A stretch of 64,000 bases of DNA from NCBI GenBank assembly GCA_023399055.1, contig JAEWQV010000015.1:124001-188000 (forward strand), read 5' to 3'. Made by a program: the position numbers and the translations under genes. Shown in pieces: positions 1-9,245 of the stretch. The notes under the pieces are model-generated. The model did no database searches. It was not told the DNA's origin and saw only the letters and a program-made list of their open reading frames with translations. The DNA comes from Bacillota bacterium (GTDB lineage Bacteria > Bacillota > Clostridia > Lachnospirales > Lachnospiraceae). Numbering within the stretch: the first letter of the stretch is position 1; each line of letters begins with the position of its first letter.

Positions 1-708
1 GATGCAATAGGAACAAGTAACTCTGTGATAAACCTTGTTAAGAATATAGATCGTAAGGATACGTCAAAGGATGCAGATTATTTATCTTTAGTAATTGATC
101 AAATAAAGCAAAGCTGGTATTCCACTCATAAGAACAGGATAAATTCAGATGGAACAACGACATCAATACAGGAAGATTCTGATCCAGCCACATTAACCAT
201 TGAGGTAAAATACGAAACGACTCTGGCACAGGAACGGGTGGTAGATAATAAGATATCAGAGATATTAAAGAAAATTATTAAGGAAAATTCAACAGAGTTT
301 CAGAAGGTAAAAGCGATCCATGATTATGTAATTGATCTTGCTAGTTATGATACAAGTTATCAGAAATCTTCTGCCTATGATATTCTTGTTCATAAAACCT
401 CGGTATGTGAAGGCTATGCACTGGTAGCTTATCGTTTGCTTCTGGATGCCGGGTTAGAAACCAGAGTAATCATTGGGTTAGGAAATAACGAATTACATGC
501 TTGGAATATCGTTAAGGTGGATGGAAAGTGGTATAACTTAGATTTGACCTGGGATGACCCAATCTCTTCCAGTGGAAAGCCAATTTTACGATATGATTAT
601 TTCTTAAAAAATACAAAAGACTTTATTAATCATACTAGAGATGCAGAGTTTACTACAACTAAATTTATGAAAACCTATCCCATTGCAGATAAGAGTTATT
701 CTTGGTAA
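1..708 (+). CDS. Transglutaminase-like domain protein, 5' end outside window
   Basis: The reading frame is open from the first base of the window, so the 5' end of the gene is missing; 235 residues are visible. A GTG at 25 is in frame but has no ribosome-binding site and is unlikely to be the start. The C-terminal half has the transglutaminase-like cysteine-protease core: Cys in KTSVCEGYALV, His in ELHAWNIV and Asp in WYNLDLTWDDP, in the usual order and spacing. Such domains in clostridia are usually secreted and act on surface or spore proteins as crosslinkers or proteases. The signal peptide and any N-terminal domains would lie upstream. Substrate unknown. Confidence 0.85.
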   Translation, partial: DAIGTSNSVINLVKNIDRKDTSKDADYLSLVIDQIKQSWYSTHKNRINSDGTTTSIQEDSDPATLTIEVKYETTLAQERVVDNKISEILKKIIKENSTEFQKVKAIHDYVIDLASYDTSYQKSSAYDILVHKTSVCEGYALVAYRLLLDAGLETRVIIGLGNNELHAWNIVKVDGKWYNLDLTWDDPISSSGKPILRYDYFLKNTKDFINHTRDAEFTTTKFMKTYPIADKSYSW

Positions 709-850
709 GAGGAAAAAGCGAGTTCATAAGACAATTAATGAAATTAACAATAAGTCAGGCTCCAGATGAGAGTGATTCAGAATATATTAATAAAAGAGCT
801 AATATGATGTAAAACGTAGCCATTAATATAGATGCGGAGTGAATTAAGAC

Positions 851-2557
851 GTGGATGATGAATGCAGAAAACGTATTCTTAGTGAAGATTATGCAGACTT
901 TATGATTTATTATGGTACTAATCTGGATATTATTAGGGAGAGGTTTGATGCCTGTTATGATAAAATTGTAGAAGAAACGTTTAATGTATATGTTCCACTG
1001 TCTCAGGTAAGTGAAGACTTTATACAAGACTTTGGATATAGTGCATTTCCTAATGTTTATGGAGTCCTAAGTACCAGTAGTATGGAGGCATCCGGCGTTA
1101 CAAAAATACGCAGTATTCCGAGATTGTCACTACGTGGTCAAGGGGTCCTGGTTGGAATTGTTGATACCGGTATTGATTATTTGCATGAGGCTTTTCGATA
1201 TGGGGACAATACAACTAAAATTCATACCATCTGGGATCAAACCATTGAAAGCGCTGCTGGATCACCACAGGGTTTTTACTTTGGTACGGAATATACACGG
1301 GAACAAATCAATGAGGCTCTCAAATCAGAACAGCCACTAACTATAGTACCAAGCGTGGATACGAACGGACATGGTACATTTCTAGCAGGTGTGGCAGCAG
1401 GTAATGAAAGTGCTGCAAATGATTTTATTGGTGTTGCCCCTGATGCAGAACTTATTATTGTTAAGATGAAGCAAGCAAAGAAGGTTATCAGAAACTTCTG
1501 GAAAATCCCGGACGGAGTAGAGTGTTTTCAAAAGAATGACCTAATGAGTGGAATTCGCTATTTGGTTGAGACCGCTGAAAAAGCGAAGAGACCACTTTCG
1601 ATTATTATAGGAGTGGGAACGTCACAGGGTGCGCATGATGAAAAAGGTGCATTAAGCAGCTATCTTACAACATTAGCAAATATGAGTAGCACATCAATTA
1701 CCATTGCTGGTGGAAATGAAGGAAATCGGGGTCTTCATTACTCGGGAATGGTTAAATCACCTGAAAATATGGATACAATTGAGCTAAATGTAGCTCCAAA
1801 TAGCAGTGGATTTACAATAGAGTTGTGGGGGAATACTCCGACGACTTTTTCAATTGACCTGATTTCTCCTTCCGGTGAATATGTTCCAAGAATACCAGCA
1901 CGATTAAAAGAAACGAGAGAGGTTCGTTTTATCTTTGAAAGAACAGTAATTAATGTAGATTATGAAATAACGGAAGCTCAATCAGGAGATCAATTAATTT
2001 TACTTCGATTTCAAAATCCTTCGGAAGGAATCTGGCGCATTCGGGTTTACTCTGGAGGGAATTTGACATTGAATTATCATGCCTGGCTCCCAATTTATCA
2101 ATTCTTGCAGGAAGGAACTTACTTTATTAAGGCAGATCCCTACTACACGCTAACTTCTCCGGGAAATGTGACCAATCCCATTGTAACAACAGCATATAAT
2201 CATACGAATGATAGCTTGTATCTCTATGCAAGCAGAGGATATACTCGGACGAATGGTATAGCACCCACATTTGCAGCGCCAGGGGTTAACATTGTTGCAC
2301 CAGTAAGTGGTGGAGGATATACCACTGCTACGGGTACAAGTATATCGGCTGCACATACTGGTGGCATAGCAGCTCTGTTTCTGGAATGGGGTGTAGTAAA
2401 TGGGAATTATCAGCAGATAAGTACCGTAGAAATCAGAAATCTACTAATCCGTGGGGCGAGAAGGAGGAAGGATATGAGTTATCCAAACAAAGAGTGGGGT
2501 TATGGTATACTTGATATATTTGAAGCATTTAACTCCCTAAGGAATGAAAAATTGTAA
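851..2557 (+). CDS. Subtilisin-like serine protease (S8), Csp-like
   Basis: A 568-residue S8 peptidase starting at a GTG (851) about 11 bases after a GGAG motif. The catalytic triad is intact: Asp105 in VGIVDTGIDY, His174 in NGHGTFLAG and Ser497 in GTSISAAH, with the oxyanion Asn at 289 in AGGNEGN. The long insertion between His and Ser (roughly 300-450) and the absence of a signal peptide match the clostridial Csp-like subtilases; CspB cleaves pro-SleC during germination in Clostridium. The gene lies between a transglutaminase-like gene and a convergent GH18-LysM spore-type gene, which fits a spore-associated role. The family is expanded in Lachnospiraceae, so orthology to CspB is not certain. 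Confidence 0.85.
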   Translation: MDDECRKRILSEDYADFMIYYGTNLDIIRERFDACYDKIVEETFNVYVPLSQVSEDFIQDFGYSAFPNVYGVLSTSSMEASGVTKIRSIPRLSLRGQGVLVGIVDTGIDYLHEAFRYGDNTTKIHTIWDQTIESAAGSPQGFYFGTEYTREQINEALKSEQPLTIVPSVDTNGHGTFLAGVAAGNESAANDFIGVAPDAELIIVKMKQAKKVIRNFWKIPDGVECFQKNDLMSGIRYLVETAEKAKRPLSIIIGVGTSQGAHDEKGALSSYLTTLANMSSTSITIAGGNEGNRGLHYSGMVKSPENMDTIELNVAPNSSGFTIELWGNTPTTFSIDLISPSGEYVPRIPARLKETREVRFIFERTVINVDYEITEAQSGDQLILLRFQNPSEGIWRIRVYSGGNLTLNYHAWLPIYQFLQEGTYFIKADPYYTLTSPGNVTNPIVTTAYNHTNDSLYLYASRGYTRTNGIAPTFAAPGVNIVAPVSGGGYTTATGTSISAAHTGGIAALFLEWGVVNGNYQQISTVEIRNLLIRGARRRKDMSYPNKEWGYGILDIFEAFNSLRNEKL

Positions 2558-2621
2558 TATAAATAACCCCATCAAAACTCATAGAAATAGTACGGCCTTG
2601 GGAGGAATTGGGTATAAGCTA

Positions 2622-3938
2622 TCATTCAGGAATAGGTATGGTAGGGGTTGGAATGGAATCCACTTTAATTATTTCAAAGTTATTATTAACAACAAACCAC
2701 AGTTGATTAAAAAACCGCATAATATTCCAGATAGAAAAGCCCATAAGATTAAATTCGTTTATTAACGAAGTAAGAGCTTGGATGCTTCTAGAATCTTTAA
2801 ACCATACCAGGTGGTGTTGCTGCATTTCATTTTTATAAAAAAAATAAGGTGCCGCAGAAACTTCGCTATAAAATATGGGGACAGAGGCAAGGATTGCAAG
2901 CTCAATTGCAGTGTCATAGGTGATAGCTCTTGCCATTGTTGAGCCTGGAATATAGGGGAGTTCCCAGTCGTATCCGATAACTGGAAAACCCAGATCGGTC
3001 ATTTCAGGTGGAACTACGGATAAAAAATGCTCAATCATACTGCGGACCATATTCATAGGAGCAGAAGAAGCTGGTGGTCCATAAGAATAGGACCAATTAT
3101 AGGATAGAAAAAGTACGCCATCCACGTAATTGCTTAGCTGGGAGTAATCCGCCCTCTCTATTGAGGCCTCTGTTCCCTCAAAAATTGTTCTTGGTGACAC
3201 AGTAATTACGAACAATAATCCTTCTGCTTTTACTCGTATACTAATTTTTTTCGTTAGTTCTTCAACTAAAGATAGATTTACGGAATTAAGTCCTTGATAA
3301 TATACATTAAGACCGGAGTAACCCTTTGTTTTCATGATAGATAATGCATTATTGATAAGATTATCTTGTACTTCAGGATTAGCCAAAATGAAATTGGCAA
3401 GATCAGTATCTTGTACACCATGTTCTGAAAGTGTAGTTATAGTCATAATTGAGGCTGTACCGTATTCTTTTGCAATTTCTATAAGTTCAATGTCATCGAT
3501 ATCAATTAATTCACCCTCCGGTGTAAGCTTATAATCAAATATTGTTAGATAAGTTAAATAAGGTAGGGTTTTGCGTAACACGTCTCTTCTAATAAAAGAA
3601 TGTGCGAAGCCTGATATCATTGTGCTGCGCTTAACATTGGTGTCATATTGAATTACGATAGTTTCATTTGGTAATAAAGCATTTCTTCCAGACAGATTGG
3701 GGTTGTTTCTCAATAAGTGCATGACGGTAACTCCATACATATTTGCTACTATTGGCAAGGGTTCCTCTTCCTTGGCTGTATGAGTGATGAGTGCATCTAT
3801 AATTACAACTGTCTGACCTTCAACTAAATTATGTGGATTAGTAATACCATTTTCAAGAATCAGCCTTTCGGAAGGTATCTGATATTGCTTAGCAATCATT
3901 TCTAATGTTTCACCAGCTTGAACGACATGTATTTTCAT
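2622..3938 (-). CDS. LysM-GH18 spore protein lacking catalytic acids
   Basis: The start is set at the ATG ending at 3938 (438 residues), preceded by GAGG. A TTG four codons upstream overlaps that ribosome-binding site. Residues 1-48 form a LysM domain and about 52-98 a second LysM-like segment. About 105-425 is a GH18 domain of the YaaH/SleL type, which in active members cleaves cortex muramic-lactam peptidoglycan. At the catalytic strand, where active enzymes read DGxxxDxE, this protein reads GYSGLNVYYQG, giving Ser208, Tyr213 and Gln215 in place of Asp, Asp and Glu. I confirmed this in the nucleotides near 3300-3325. It is probably a non-hydrolytic, wall-binding spore-coat protein; an unusual mechanism cannot be excluded. 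Confidence 0.8.
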   Translation of the reverse strand: MKIHVVQAGETLEMIAKQYQIPSERLILENGITNPHNLVEGQTVVIIDALITHTAKEEEPLPIVANMYGVTVMHLLRNNPNLSGRNALLPNETIVIQYDTNVKRSTMISGFAHSFIRRDVLRKTLPYLTYLTIFDYKLTPEGELIDIDDIELIEIAKEYGTASIMTITTLSEHGVQDTDLANFILANPEVQDNLINNALSIMKTKGYSGLNVYYQGLNSVNLSLVEELTKKISIRVKAEGLLFVITVSPRTIFEGTEASIERADYSQLSNYVDGVLFLSYNWSYSYGPPASSAPMNMVRSMIEHFLSVVPPEMTDLGFPVIGYDWELPYIPGSTMARAITYDTAIELAILASVPIFYSEVSAAPYFFYKNEMQQHHLVWFKDSRSIQALTSLINEFNLMGFSIWNIMRFFNQLWFVVNNNFEIIKVDSIPTPTIPIPE

Positions 3939-4101
3939 CAAGAACCTCAATAAAAACGATTATTAATAATATATGATGAATCTGATTTAATATAACGTTG
4001 ATACTTTTCTTCAAACGTATTTTAATGTAATTAGGATTTTTTGAATGTTTTATAGTAATAAATCATAATCATTAATAAGCAAATATTTTCCGGAGGCAAT
4101 C

Positions 4102-4518
4102 GTGACTAGAAGAAGAGCAGCCATAATGCTTCTTATGATAATGGTTACAGCTATTGGATTAATGGGTTGTAAATCAGAGAATACAGATATTAAAAAAATC
4201 AGAGATTTAGACTTTACAGTGGTTGAGGATGCGGATTTACCAGGTGAATTAAAAGAAATCATAGATGAAAAGAAGGAACTACCTTTTAAGCTTTCCTATT
4301 CTAATAAAGATAATCTTTATATTGTTGTGGGATACGGAAAGCAAGCGAGTGGTGGCTTTAGTATAGCAGTTGAAGAGCTGTATTTAACAAGCAATGCCAT
4401 CTACATTAATACGAACTTAATTGGTCCCTCTAAAACTGATACGGTGTCGCAAGGGGTGACCTTCCCCTATGTGGTTGTAAAACTTGAATTTATAGATGAA
4501 AATGTAGTGTTTGAATAA
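4102..4518 (+). CDS. PrcB-like lipoprotein
   Basis: A 138-residue lipoprotein with a basic N-terminus, a hydrophobic stretch and a lipobox ending LMGC (Cys23). The GTG start is well placed behind GGAGG. The mature part, with the segment GYGKQASGGFSIAVEEL near residue 75, resembles the C-terminal domain of the PrcB family, named after the treponemal protease complex subunit. It probably sits on the outer face of the membrane. It is monocistronic: a strong terminator follows at 4530, and the gene on its left is on the opposite strand. The family assignment is from recognition of the motif and is moderate. Confidence 0.65.
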   Translation: MTRRRAAIMLLMIMVTAIGLMGCKSENTDIKKIRDLDFTVVEDADLPGELKEIIDEKKELPFKLSYSNKDNLYIVVGYGKQASGGFSIAVEELYLTSNAIYINTNLIGPSKTDTVSQGVTFPYVVVKLEFIDENVVFE

Positions 4519-4529
4519 GGTGTATAGAC

Positions 4530-4567
4530 ACAAAGAAAGGAACTGTTGCAACAGTTCCTTTCTTTGT
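4530..4567 (+). terminator. Perfect long hairpin after PrcB-like gene
   Basis: A perfect inverted repeat, ACAAAGAAAGGAACTGTTG and its complement, ends 49 bases after the stop codon of the lipoprotein gene. The right arm is T-rich (CCTTTCTTTG), so it works as an intrinsic terminator even without a long separate T run. The 390 bases between it and the veg promoter are very AT-rich, and I see no gene there. Confidence 0.75.
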
Positions 4568-4957
4568 AGTCATCATTTCAGTATTAACCTAATATCGTAA
4601 GTTCTTATAAGTAATGCAAAATTTAGCACGATCTACCATATAGCTGCAAAGGTGCTAACAGGTTAGCATATTTTAATCAAAGAGGCTGGAATAAATAGTA
4701 AAATATGATATAAAATAACAATATATAGTTAAGGTCGTATTATTACTACCAATATATTGTGCTTTTGTAAAATATGGGATTATGTCCTTTTTTAAAGCTG
4801 AATTACATTTATATTTTATGCAATTTGAATATTTCATATAGTTCAGAAGACCTATGACTGAAAAATTATTCCATAAATATAAACAAAAATATGTAAATTT
4901 TATGTGCATATTTATACCTACAAATTCAAAAAATGAATTAAATTGTCAGAAAATTGA

Positions 4958-4986
4958 TTGACCAACCTGTCTATTTGTGGTATTAT
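4958..4986 (+). promoter_or_regulatory. veg promoter, sigma-A type
   Basis: TTGACC at 4958-4963 and TATTAT at 4981-4986 are separated by 17 bases. The predicted leader to the Veg start is about 100 bases. Confidence 0.7.
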
Positions 4987-5093
4987 GATCAAGGTGCATG
5001 AGATTTGTAACAGATTTATTGATTGAATGTTTACAAAGCTAAAGGAAGTAATAATCCTTGGCCAGAGGAAGCATTGACAAGGAGATAATAAAG

Positions 5094-5336
5094 ATGAAGC
5101 AAAATGATGTAAACAATGTACGGAATGCTGTTGTAAACCAGATAGGAAAAAGAGTCAAAATTCGAATCAATAGAGGCAGACATAAGATTGACGTTTCAGA
5201 AGGGATTATATCTGAAACCTATCCTAGTATATTTTTAATTCAAATACAGGCAACGAAGGATATGCCGGTAAGGACAGTATCCTACAGCTATACCGATATC
5301 TTAACAAAAGACGTGGAATTGATACTATGCAGATAA
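5094..5336 (+). CDS. veg: Veg family protein
   Basis: An 80-residue protein of the Veg family (DUF1021). The conserved core IGKRVKIRINRGRHK then ISETYPSIFLIQ and VSYSYTDILTKDVEL matches Bacillus Veg (86 residues). I set the start at ATG 5094, nine bases after AAGGAG; a TTG at 5058 in the same frame has no ribosome-binding site and would add a non-conserved extension. Veg is a small, highly transcribed Firmicute protein reported to promote biofilm-matrix gene expression in B. subtilis. A strong consensus-like promoter (4958-4986) and its own terminator make it a single-gene unit. Confidence 0.88.
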   Translation: MKQNDVNNVRNAVVNQIGKRVKIRINRGRHKIDVSEGIISETYPSIFLIQIQATKDMPVRTVSYSYTDILTKDVELILCR

Positions 5337-5349
5337 TAGGGATAAATTG

Positions 5350-5380
5350 AGCTAAAGCCATTAGGTGTTTAGCTTTTTTT
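5350..5380 (+). terminator. veg terminator
   Basis: The stem AGCTAAA / TTTAGCT with an 11-base loop is followed directly by a T run to 5380, ten bases after the veg stop codon region. Confidence 0.8.
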
Positions 5381-5559
5381 ATGCCATAAAATTAAAAGAT
5401 GCCATATAAGATTAAAGAATATAATTAACACATAAATTATAAAAAACTTGTAGAAGAATATAAACAATAAATATAACATCGTACTCATAAATCCATACTT
5501 TATTGAATAAGATATGACAAAGGCATGCTTCGTATGTCCTAATACAAGGAGGGATTTAA

Positions 5560-7125
5560 GTGGAACTAGTTAAAAAGAATATTCACATGAATAAAATAAA
5601 ATGTAAGAGTTCCCTGCAGCTTACATTAGACGATGACTTTAATGTTCCCGATATCAAGCCGGACATTGATCAAATAATTACCGAGCAGGGTGAAGTGAAG
5701 ATTAGCGATATCAGAGCATTGAATGGAAAGCTCATGGTAAAAGGCGCGCTTGTTTTTAATGTTCTCTATTTATGCGATGGAGATCAAAGACCAGTACATA
5801 ATATAAGTGGTGAAATTCCATTTGACGAAGTTATTAACATGGATGTTAGCTGTGCAGACGATAACCCAAATCTAAAATGGGATTTAGAGGATTTAAGAAC
5901 AGGTTTAATTAACTCCAGAAAACTTAGTGTTAGGGCAATTCTAGGTCTTTCCGTCAGCATTGAAGAGATGTATGATGAAGAGACGGCTGTAGATGTAGAA
6001 GGGCCTGAGGATGTAAAATACATAAACAAAAAGATTGAAGTAACAGATGTTGCCATTAATAAAAAGGATACTTATCGTATTAAAGATGAGATTTCCTTGC
6101 CAGCGAATAAAGGAAATATATCCGCACTCCTATATCGGGATATCAGTTTAAGTAACATTGAAATCAGACTATTGGAGAATAGATTTACGATTAAGGGAGA
6201 ACTGCCGATATTTGTTTTATATACCAGCGAAGATGAAGAAAATCCAATTGAATACTATGAAACGGAAGTACCATTTAGTGGTACAATTGATTGCAATGGT
6301 GTGAATGAAGATATGGTAGAGGATATCACTTACGCAATTGTAAATAAAAACTTGGAAGTAAAACCGGACTCGGATGGAGAAGAAAGAGTACTTGATCTAG
6401 AAGTTATACTGGAATTAGGCATTAAGGTTTTTCAGATTGCAGAACCTGAGATTCTTTGTGATGTATATTGCCCATCAAAGAATATTACTCCAATTGTACG
6501 TAATGCTGATTACGAAAATCTTGTTATTAAAAATAATAGTAAGTATCGTATCTCTGACCGCATACTGGTTCCAGAGAATCAACCCAAAATTCTTCAGATC
6601 TGCCATGCAAATGGTGATATCAAAATAGATGATATTACTGCAGATGGAACAGAGCTATTGGTAGAAGGTGTTATTGAAGTTAAAATTCTCTACATTTCAG
6701 AGGATGATAGCCGTCCTATGAATTCTATGAAGGGGATTATTCCTTTCTCACAAATAATTGAACTGAAAGGTATGAAATCCGGAAGTAATTACGAGATTAA
6801 GCCTACCATTGATCAACTTAGTGTGATGATGCTTGATGGAGAGGAAATTGAAATTAAAGCTACCATTAATCTCAATGCAATTGTTTTTGACCTGGTATCT
6901 GAACCAATTATAACAGATATTGAAGTAGCAGAGCTTGATCTTGATAAGTTACAGGCAATGCCAGGTATCATCGGATACGTTGTAAAAAGGGATGACAGCT
7001 TATGGAAGGTTGCTAAGAAATATTATACAACCGTAGAGGATATCATAGAGATTAATCAATTAGATAGCGATAAGGTTGTTGAAGGCGATAAGCTAATCAT
7101 TATGAAAAAAGTAGATGTGATATAA
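5560..7125 (+). CDS. SPOCS (DUF3794) repeat protein with C-terminal LysM
   Basis: A 521-residue protein starting at GTG behind AAGGAGG. It contains three SPOCS/DUF3794-like repeats whose signature strands are visible near residues 58-89 (KGALVFNVLYLCDGD), 208-240 (KGELPIFVLYTSEDE) and 365-397 (EGVIEVKILYISEDD). A LysM domain occupies about 468-521 (GYVVKRDDSLWKVAKKYY to KLIIMKK). There is no signal peptide, as expected for proteins assembled around the forespore by the mother cell. The architecture is typical of clostridial spore envelope proteins, analogous to SafA/SpoVID-type LysM proteins. The precise role is unknown. Confidence 0.85.
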   Translation: MELVKKNIHMNKIKCKSSLQLTLDDDFNVPDIKPDIDQIITEQGEVKISDIRALNGKLMVKGALVFNVLYLCDGDQRPVHNISGEIPFDEVINMDVSCADDNPNLKWDLEDLRTGLINSRKLSVRAILGLSVSIEEMYDEETAVDVEGPEDVKYINKKIEVTDVAINKKDTYRIKDEISLPANKGNISALLYRDISLSNIEIRLLENRFTIKGELPIFVLYTSEDEENPIEYYETEVPFSGTIDCNGVNEDMVEDITYAIVNKNLEVKPDSDGEERVLDLEVILELGIKVFQIAEPEILCDVYCPSKNITPIVRNADYENLVIKNNSKYRISDRILVPENQPKILQICHANGDIKIDDITADGTELLVEGVIEVKILYISEDDSRPMNSMKGIIPFSQIIELKGMKSGSNYEIKPTIDQLSVMMLDGEEIEIKATINLNAIVFDLVSEPIITDIEVAELDLDKLQAMPGIIGYVVKRDDSLWKVAKKYYTTVEDIIEINQLDSDKVVEGDKLIIMKKVDVI

Positions 7126-7142
7126 TGAAAGCGGAATGAGGT

Positions 7143-7209
7143 ATTTACAAGCTTGCTTGTAAATGCCGATTGGAGTAACAAGATCATGAACACGTTTTAT
7201 GTTCATGAT
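7143..7209 (+). repeat. Two perfect hairpins downstream of SPOCS-LysM gene
   Basis: ATTTACAAGC-TT-GCTTGTAAAT spans 7143-7164, and ATCATGAACA-CGTTTTA-TGTTCATGAT spans 7183-7209. Both are perfect inverted repeats without a following T run. A third, terminator-like hairpin follows at 7222. Function unknown; they could stabilise the 3' end of the transcript. Confidence 0.6.
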
Positions 7210-7221
7210 ATAATAGCAAGT

Positions 7222-7257
7222 AAACGGGCATTTTGCTATGGCGAGATGTCCGTTTTT
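7222..7257 (+). terminator. Terminator of SPOCS-LysM gene
   Basis: The stem AAACGGGCAT / ATGTCCGTTT has one G-U pair and is followed by more T residues. It lies about 100 bases after the stop codon, behind two other hairpins. Confidence 0.7.
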
Positions 7258-7377
7258 CATTTCTTTTTTAAACCTAATTGATGAAAAGGTATTAACTTAT
7301 AATGGAGGTCAGCCGAAATATATAGTACACAATACCTGTGTAGCCACAAAAATACAACAATCAAGGAGGATTGGAAA

Positions 7378-7965
7378 ATGAGTGTAAATGGAATTACAGG
7401 AGCGACACAGAGCTATAATACAAAAAGCTCTACAAAGTCCACCACAAAGGAAACTGCCAGTGAAGTTCGTAATGAAGAGGCAGGAGAGTCCGCGGCAGTG
7501 TATGAAAAAAGCGAGACTACACCAAAGAACAAGATCTATAAGAGAGATTCTGCAACAATTGATCGGTTGGTTGAGGAAGCCAACAAAAGGACGCAAAGTC
7601 TACGTGACTTAGTTCAAAAGATGTTGATGAAACAGGGGCAGACTTTTGATGAATCTACGGACATTTTTTCTCTTTTGAGAGAAGGTAAGGTTGAAGTAGA
7701 CCCTGAAACAAGAGCACAGGCACAAAAGGATATAGCAGAGGATGGTTACTGGGGAGTGGAACAGACCTCAGACCGTTTGGTATCCTTTGCAAAAGCGTTG
7801 TCTGGTGGAGATCCATCAAAGGCAGATGAGATGATTAAAGCAGTGCAGAAGGGATTTGAGGAAGCCACCAAAGCCTGGGGCGGTGAACTACCTGATATAT
7901 CAAAAAGAACTCTCGAGGCAACCATTAAGAAAATGGAAACCTGGAGAGATGAATTGACGAATTAA
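7378..7965 (+). CDS. Conserved hypothetical protein, soluble, 195 aa
   Basis: A clear gene with AAGGAGG nine bases before its ATG. The first 55 residues are Ser/Thr/Glu/Lys-rich and probably disordered. From about 60 onward it is helical and charged (VEEANKRTQSLRDLVQKMLMKQG), ending with an SKRTLEATIKKMETWRDEL helix. There is no signal peptide or membrane segment and I do not recognise a named family with confidence. Similar proteins with a disordered N-terminus and a helical C-terminus occur in Lachnospiraceae. It stands alone, with terminators or convergent genes on both sides. Confidence 0.75.
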   Translation: MSVNGITGATQSYNTKSSTKSTTKETASEVRNEEAGESAAVYEKSETTPKNKIYKRDSATIDRLVEEANKRTQSLRDLVQKMLMKQGQTFDESTDIFSLLREGKVEVDPETRAQAQKDIAEDGYWGVEQTSDRLVSFAKALSGGDPSKADEMIKAVQKGFEEATKAWGGELPDISKRTLEATIKKMETWRDELTN

Positions 7966-7982
7966 CTTTTACTTTATATAGT

Positions 7983-9224
7983 TTATTTCTTAGAATTAGA
8001 TTTAAACACAATTAAACTTACAACAATAAGTATGGGGAATATTACTCCAGAAAGTATACCGATACGCAGACCAAGCTGTTCAGAGCCAATATTACCAAAG
8101 AGGTTATTCAAGAAAAAGGTATCATTACTTTGTGCGGCATCGGATAACTTACCAGTCAGCCAAGGACCAATAGAGCAACCAAGGTCTCCGCAGATTGCTA
8201 GGATACCAAACAGCAGAGTTCCACCTCTAGGAAATTTTGAGGAGGTAAGGCTAAAGGTACCGGGCCACATCAAGCTGACCGAAAGACCGGTAAGACTGCA
8301 GGCAATGAGGGAAAGAACTGGAATTGGGCTAAATACGGTTACTACATAGGTTACAATACACAGTAGACTGCTTCCGAACAGAAATGGTTTTAAAGGAAGA
8401 CGATCTCCAAAATGACCATATATAGTTCTTCCGATTCCCATAAAGAGCGCAAATAATCCTGGACCTAACAGGTCTCCTACAAGTTTAGATACCTGAAGCC
8501 CTCGCTCTGCAAAGATAGAAGACCATTGTGACATAGTTAGCTCACTGGCACCAGCTCCGAGCATTAAGAGCATTCCAAGATATAACACCGGAGTTGTAAA
8601 GAGCTCGCGAAAACTCATTCCATTTCCTTCATGTACTAAGGGAAGAATAGGTACTTTAAGGAATTGAAATAAGTTATATAAAGGAAATAAGGACCACAAT
8701 AGGGGCAGTACGAACCAATAATCGCGTCCAATGACTGCAATAATCAGAGTGCTTAAAAACACTACTGCCATCTGTCCCCAACAATAAAAGGAATGAAGGA
8801 GGCTCATAGAAGCCTCCTTATTTTCGTTTGGAAGGGCTTCTATAATAGGACTTACTAATACCTCTAGTAAACCACCACCAATGGCATACAACATAACAGA
8901 AATAACAAGACCGAGATAAGTACTGCTCATTATAAGAGGGAGAATACCTAAAGATAATAGACCAACTCCGCAGAAGGCATGGGCAAATACAATACATTTT
9001 CTATAACCAAATCGATCGGCATATTTGGTTGCCCAGATATCCGTAAGTAGCTGTGTGGCAAAATTAATAAATACTAATTGTCCTAATTTGGCATAGGAAA
9101 TCTCATAGTTTGCATGAAATACGATAAAGAGAAGAGGTATTAAATTATTAACAATTGCTTGTGTAATATATCCTCTATAGCAGGCAAAAGTAGTGTTTCG
9201 ATAAGTATATTCTTTGTGTGTCAT
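7983..9224 (-). CDS. MFS transporter
   Basis: A 413-residue membrane protein with about twelve hydrophobic segments. It has the MFS loop signature between helices 2 and 3 (TKYADRFGYRKCIVFAHA) and a weaker copy in the second half (GRTIYGHFGDRLPLKPFLFG). The overall pattern resembles the sugar/fucose-permease-like branch of the superfamily. Substrate and direction of transport cannot be read from the sequence. It starts 21 bases downstream of ispE on the same strand, so the two are probably cotranscribed, although no metabolic link is evident. Confidence 0.85.
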   Translation of the reverse strand: MTHKEYTYRNTTFACYRGYITQAIVNNLIPLLFIVFHANYEISYAKLGQLVFINFATQLLTDIWATKYADRFGYRKCIVFAHAFCGVGLLSLGILPLIMSSTYLGLVISVMLYAIGGGLLEVLVSPIIEALPNENKEASMSLLHSFYCWGQMAVVFLSTLIIAVIGRDYWFVLPLLWSLFPLYNLFQFLKVPILPLVHEGNGMSFRELFTTPVLYLGMLLMLGAGASELTMSQWSSIFAERGLQVSKLVGDLLGPGLFALFMGIGRTIYGHFGDRLPLKPFLFGSSLLCIVTYVVTVFSPIPVLSLIACSLTGLSVSLMWPGTFSLTSSKFPRGGTLLFGILAICGDLGCSIGPWLTGKLSDAAQSNDTFFLNNLFGNIGSEQLGLRIGILSGVIFPILIVVSLIVFKSNSKK

Positions 9225-9245
9225 GGTATTACCTCTCTATGGATA

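Noticed and set aside
4673..4909. 78-codon minus-strand ORF in the gap before veg
   Set aside because: AT-rich random-looking translation, only a weak ribosome-binding site and no recognisable family. I regard the 4568-4957 stretch as non-coding.
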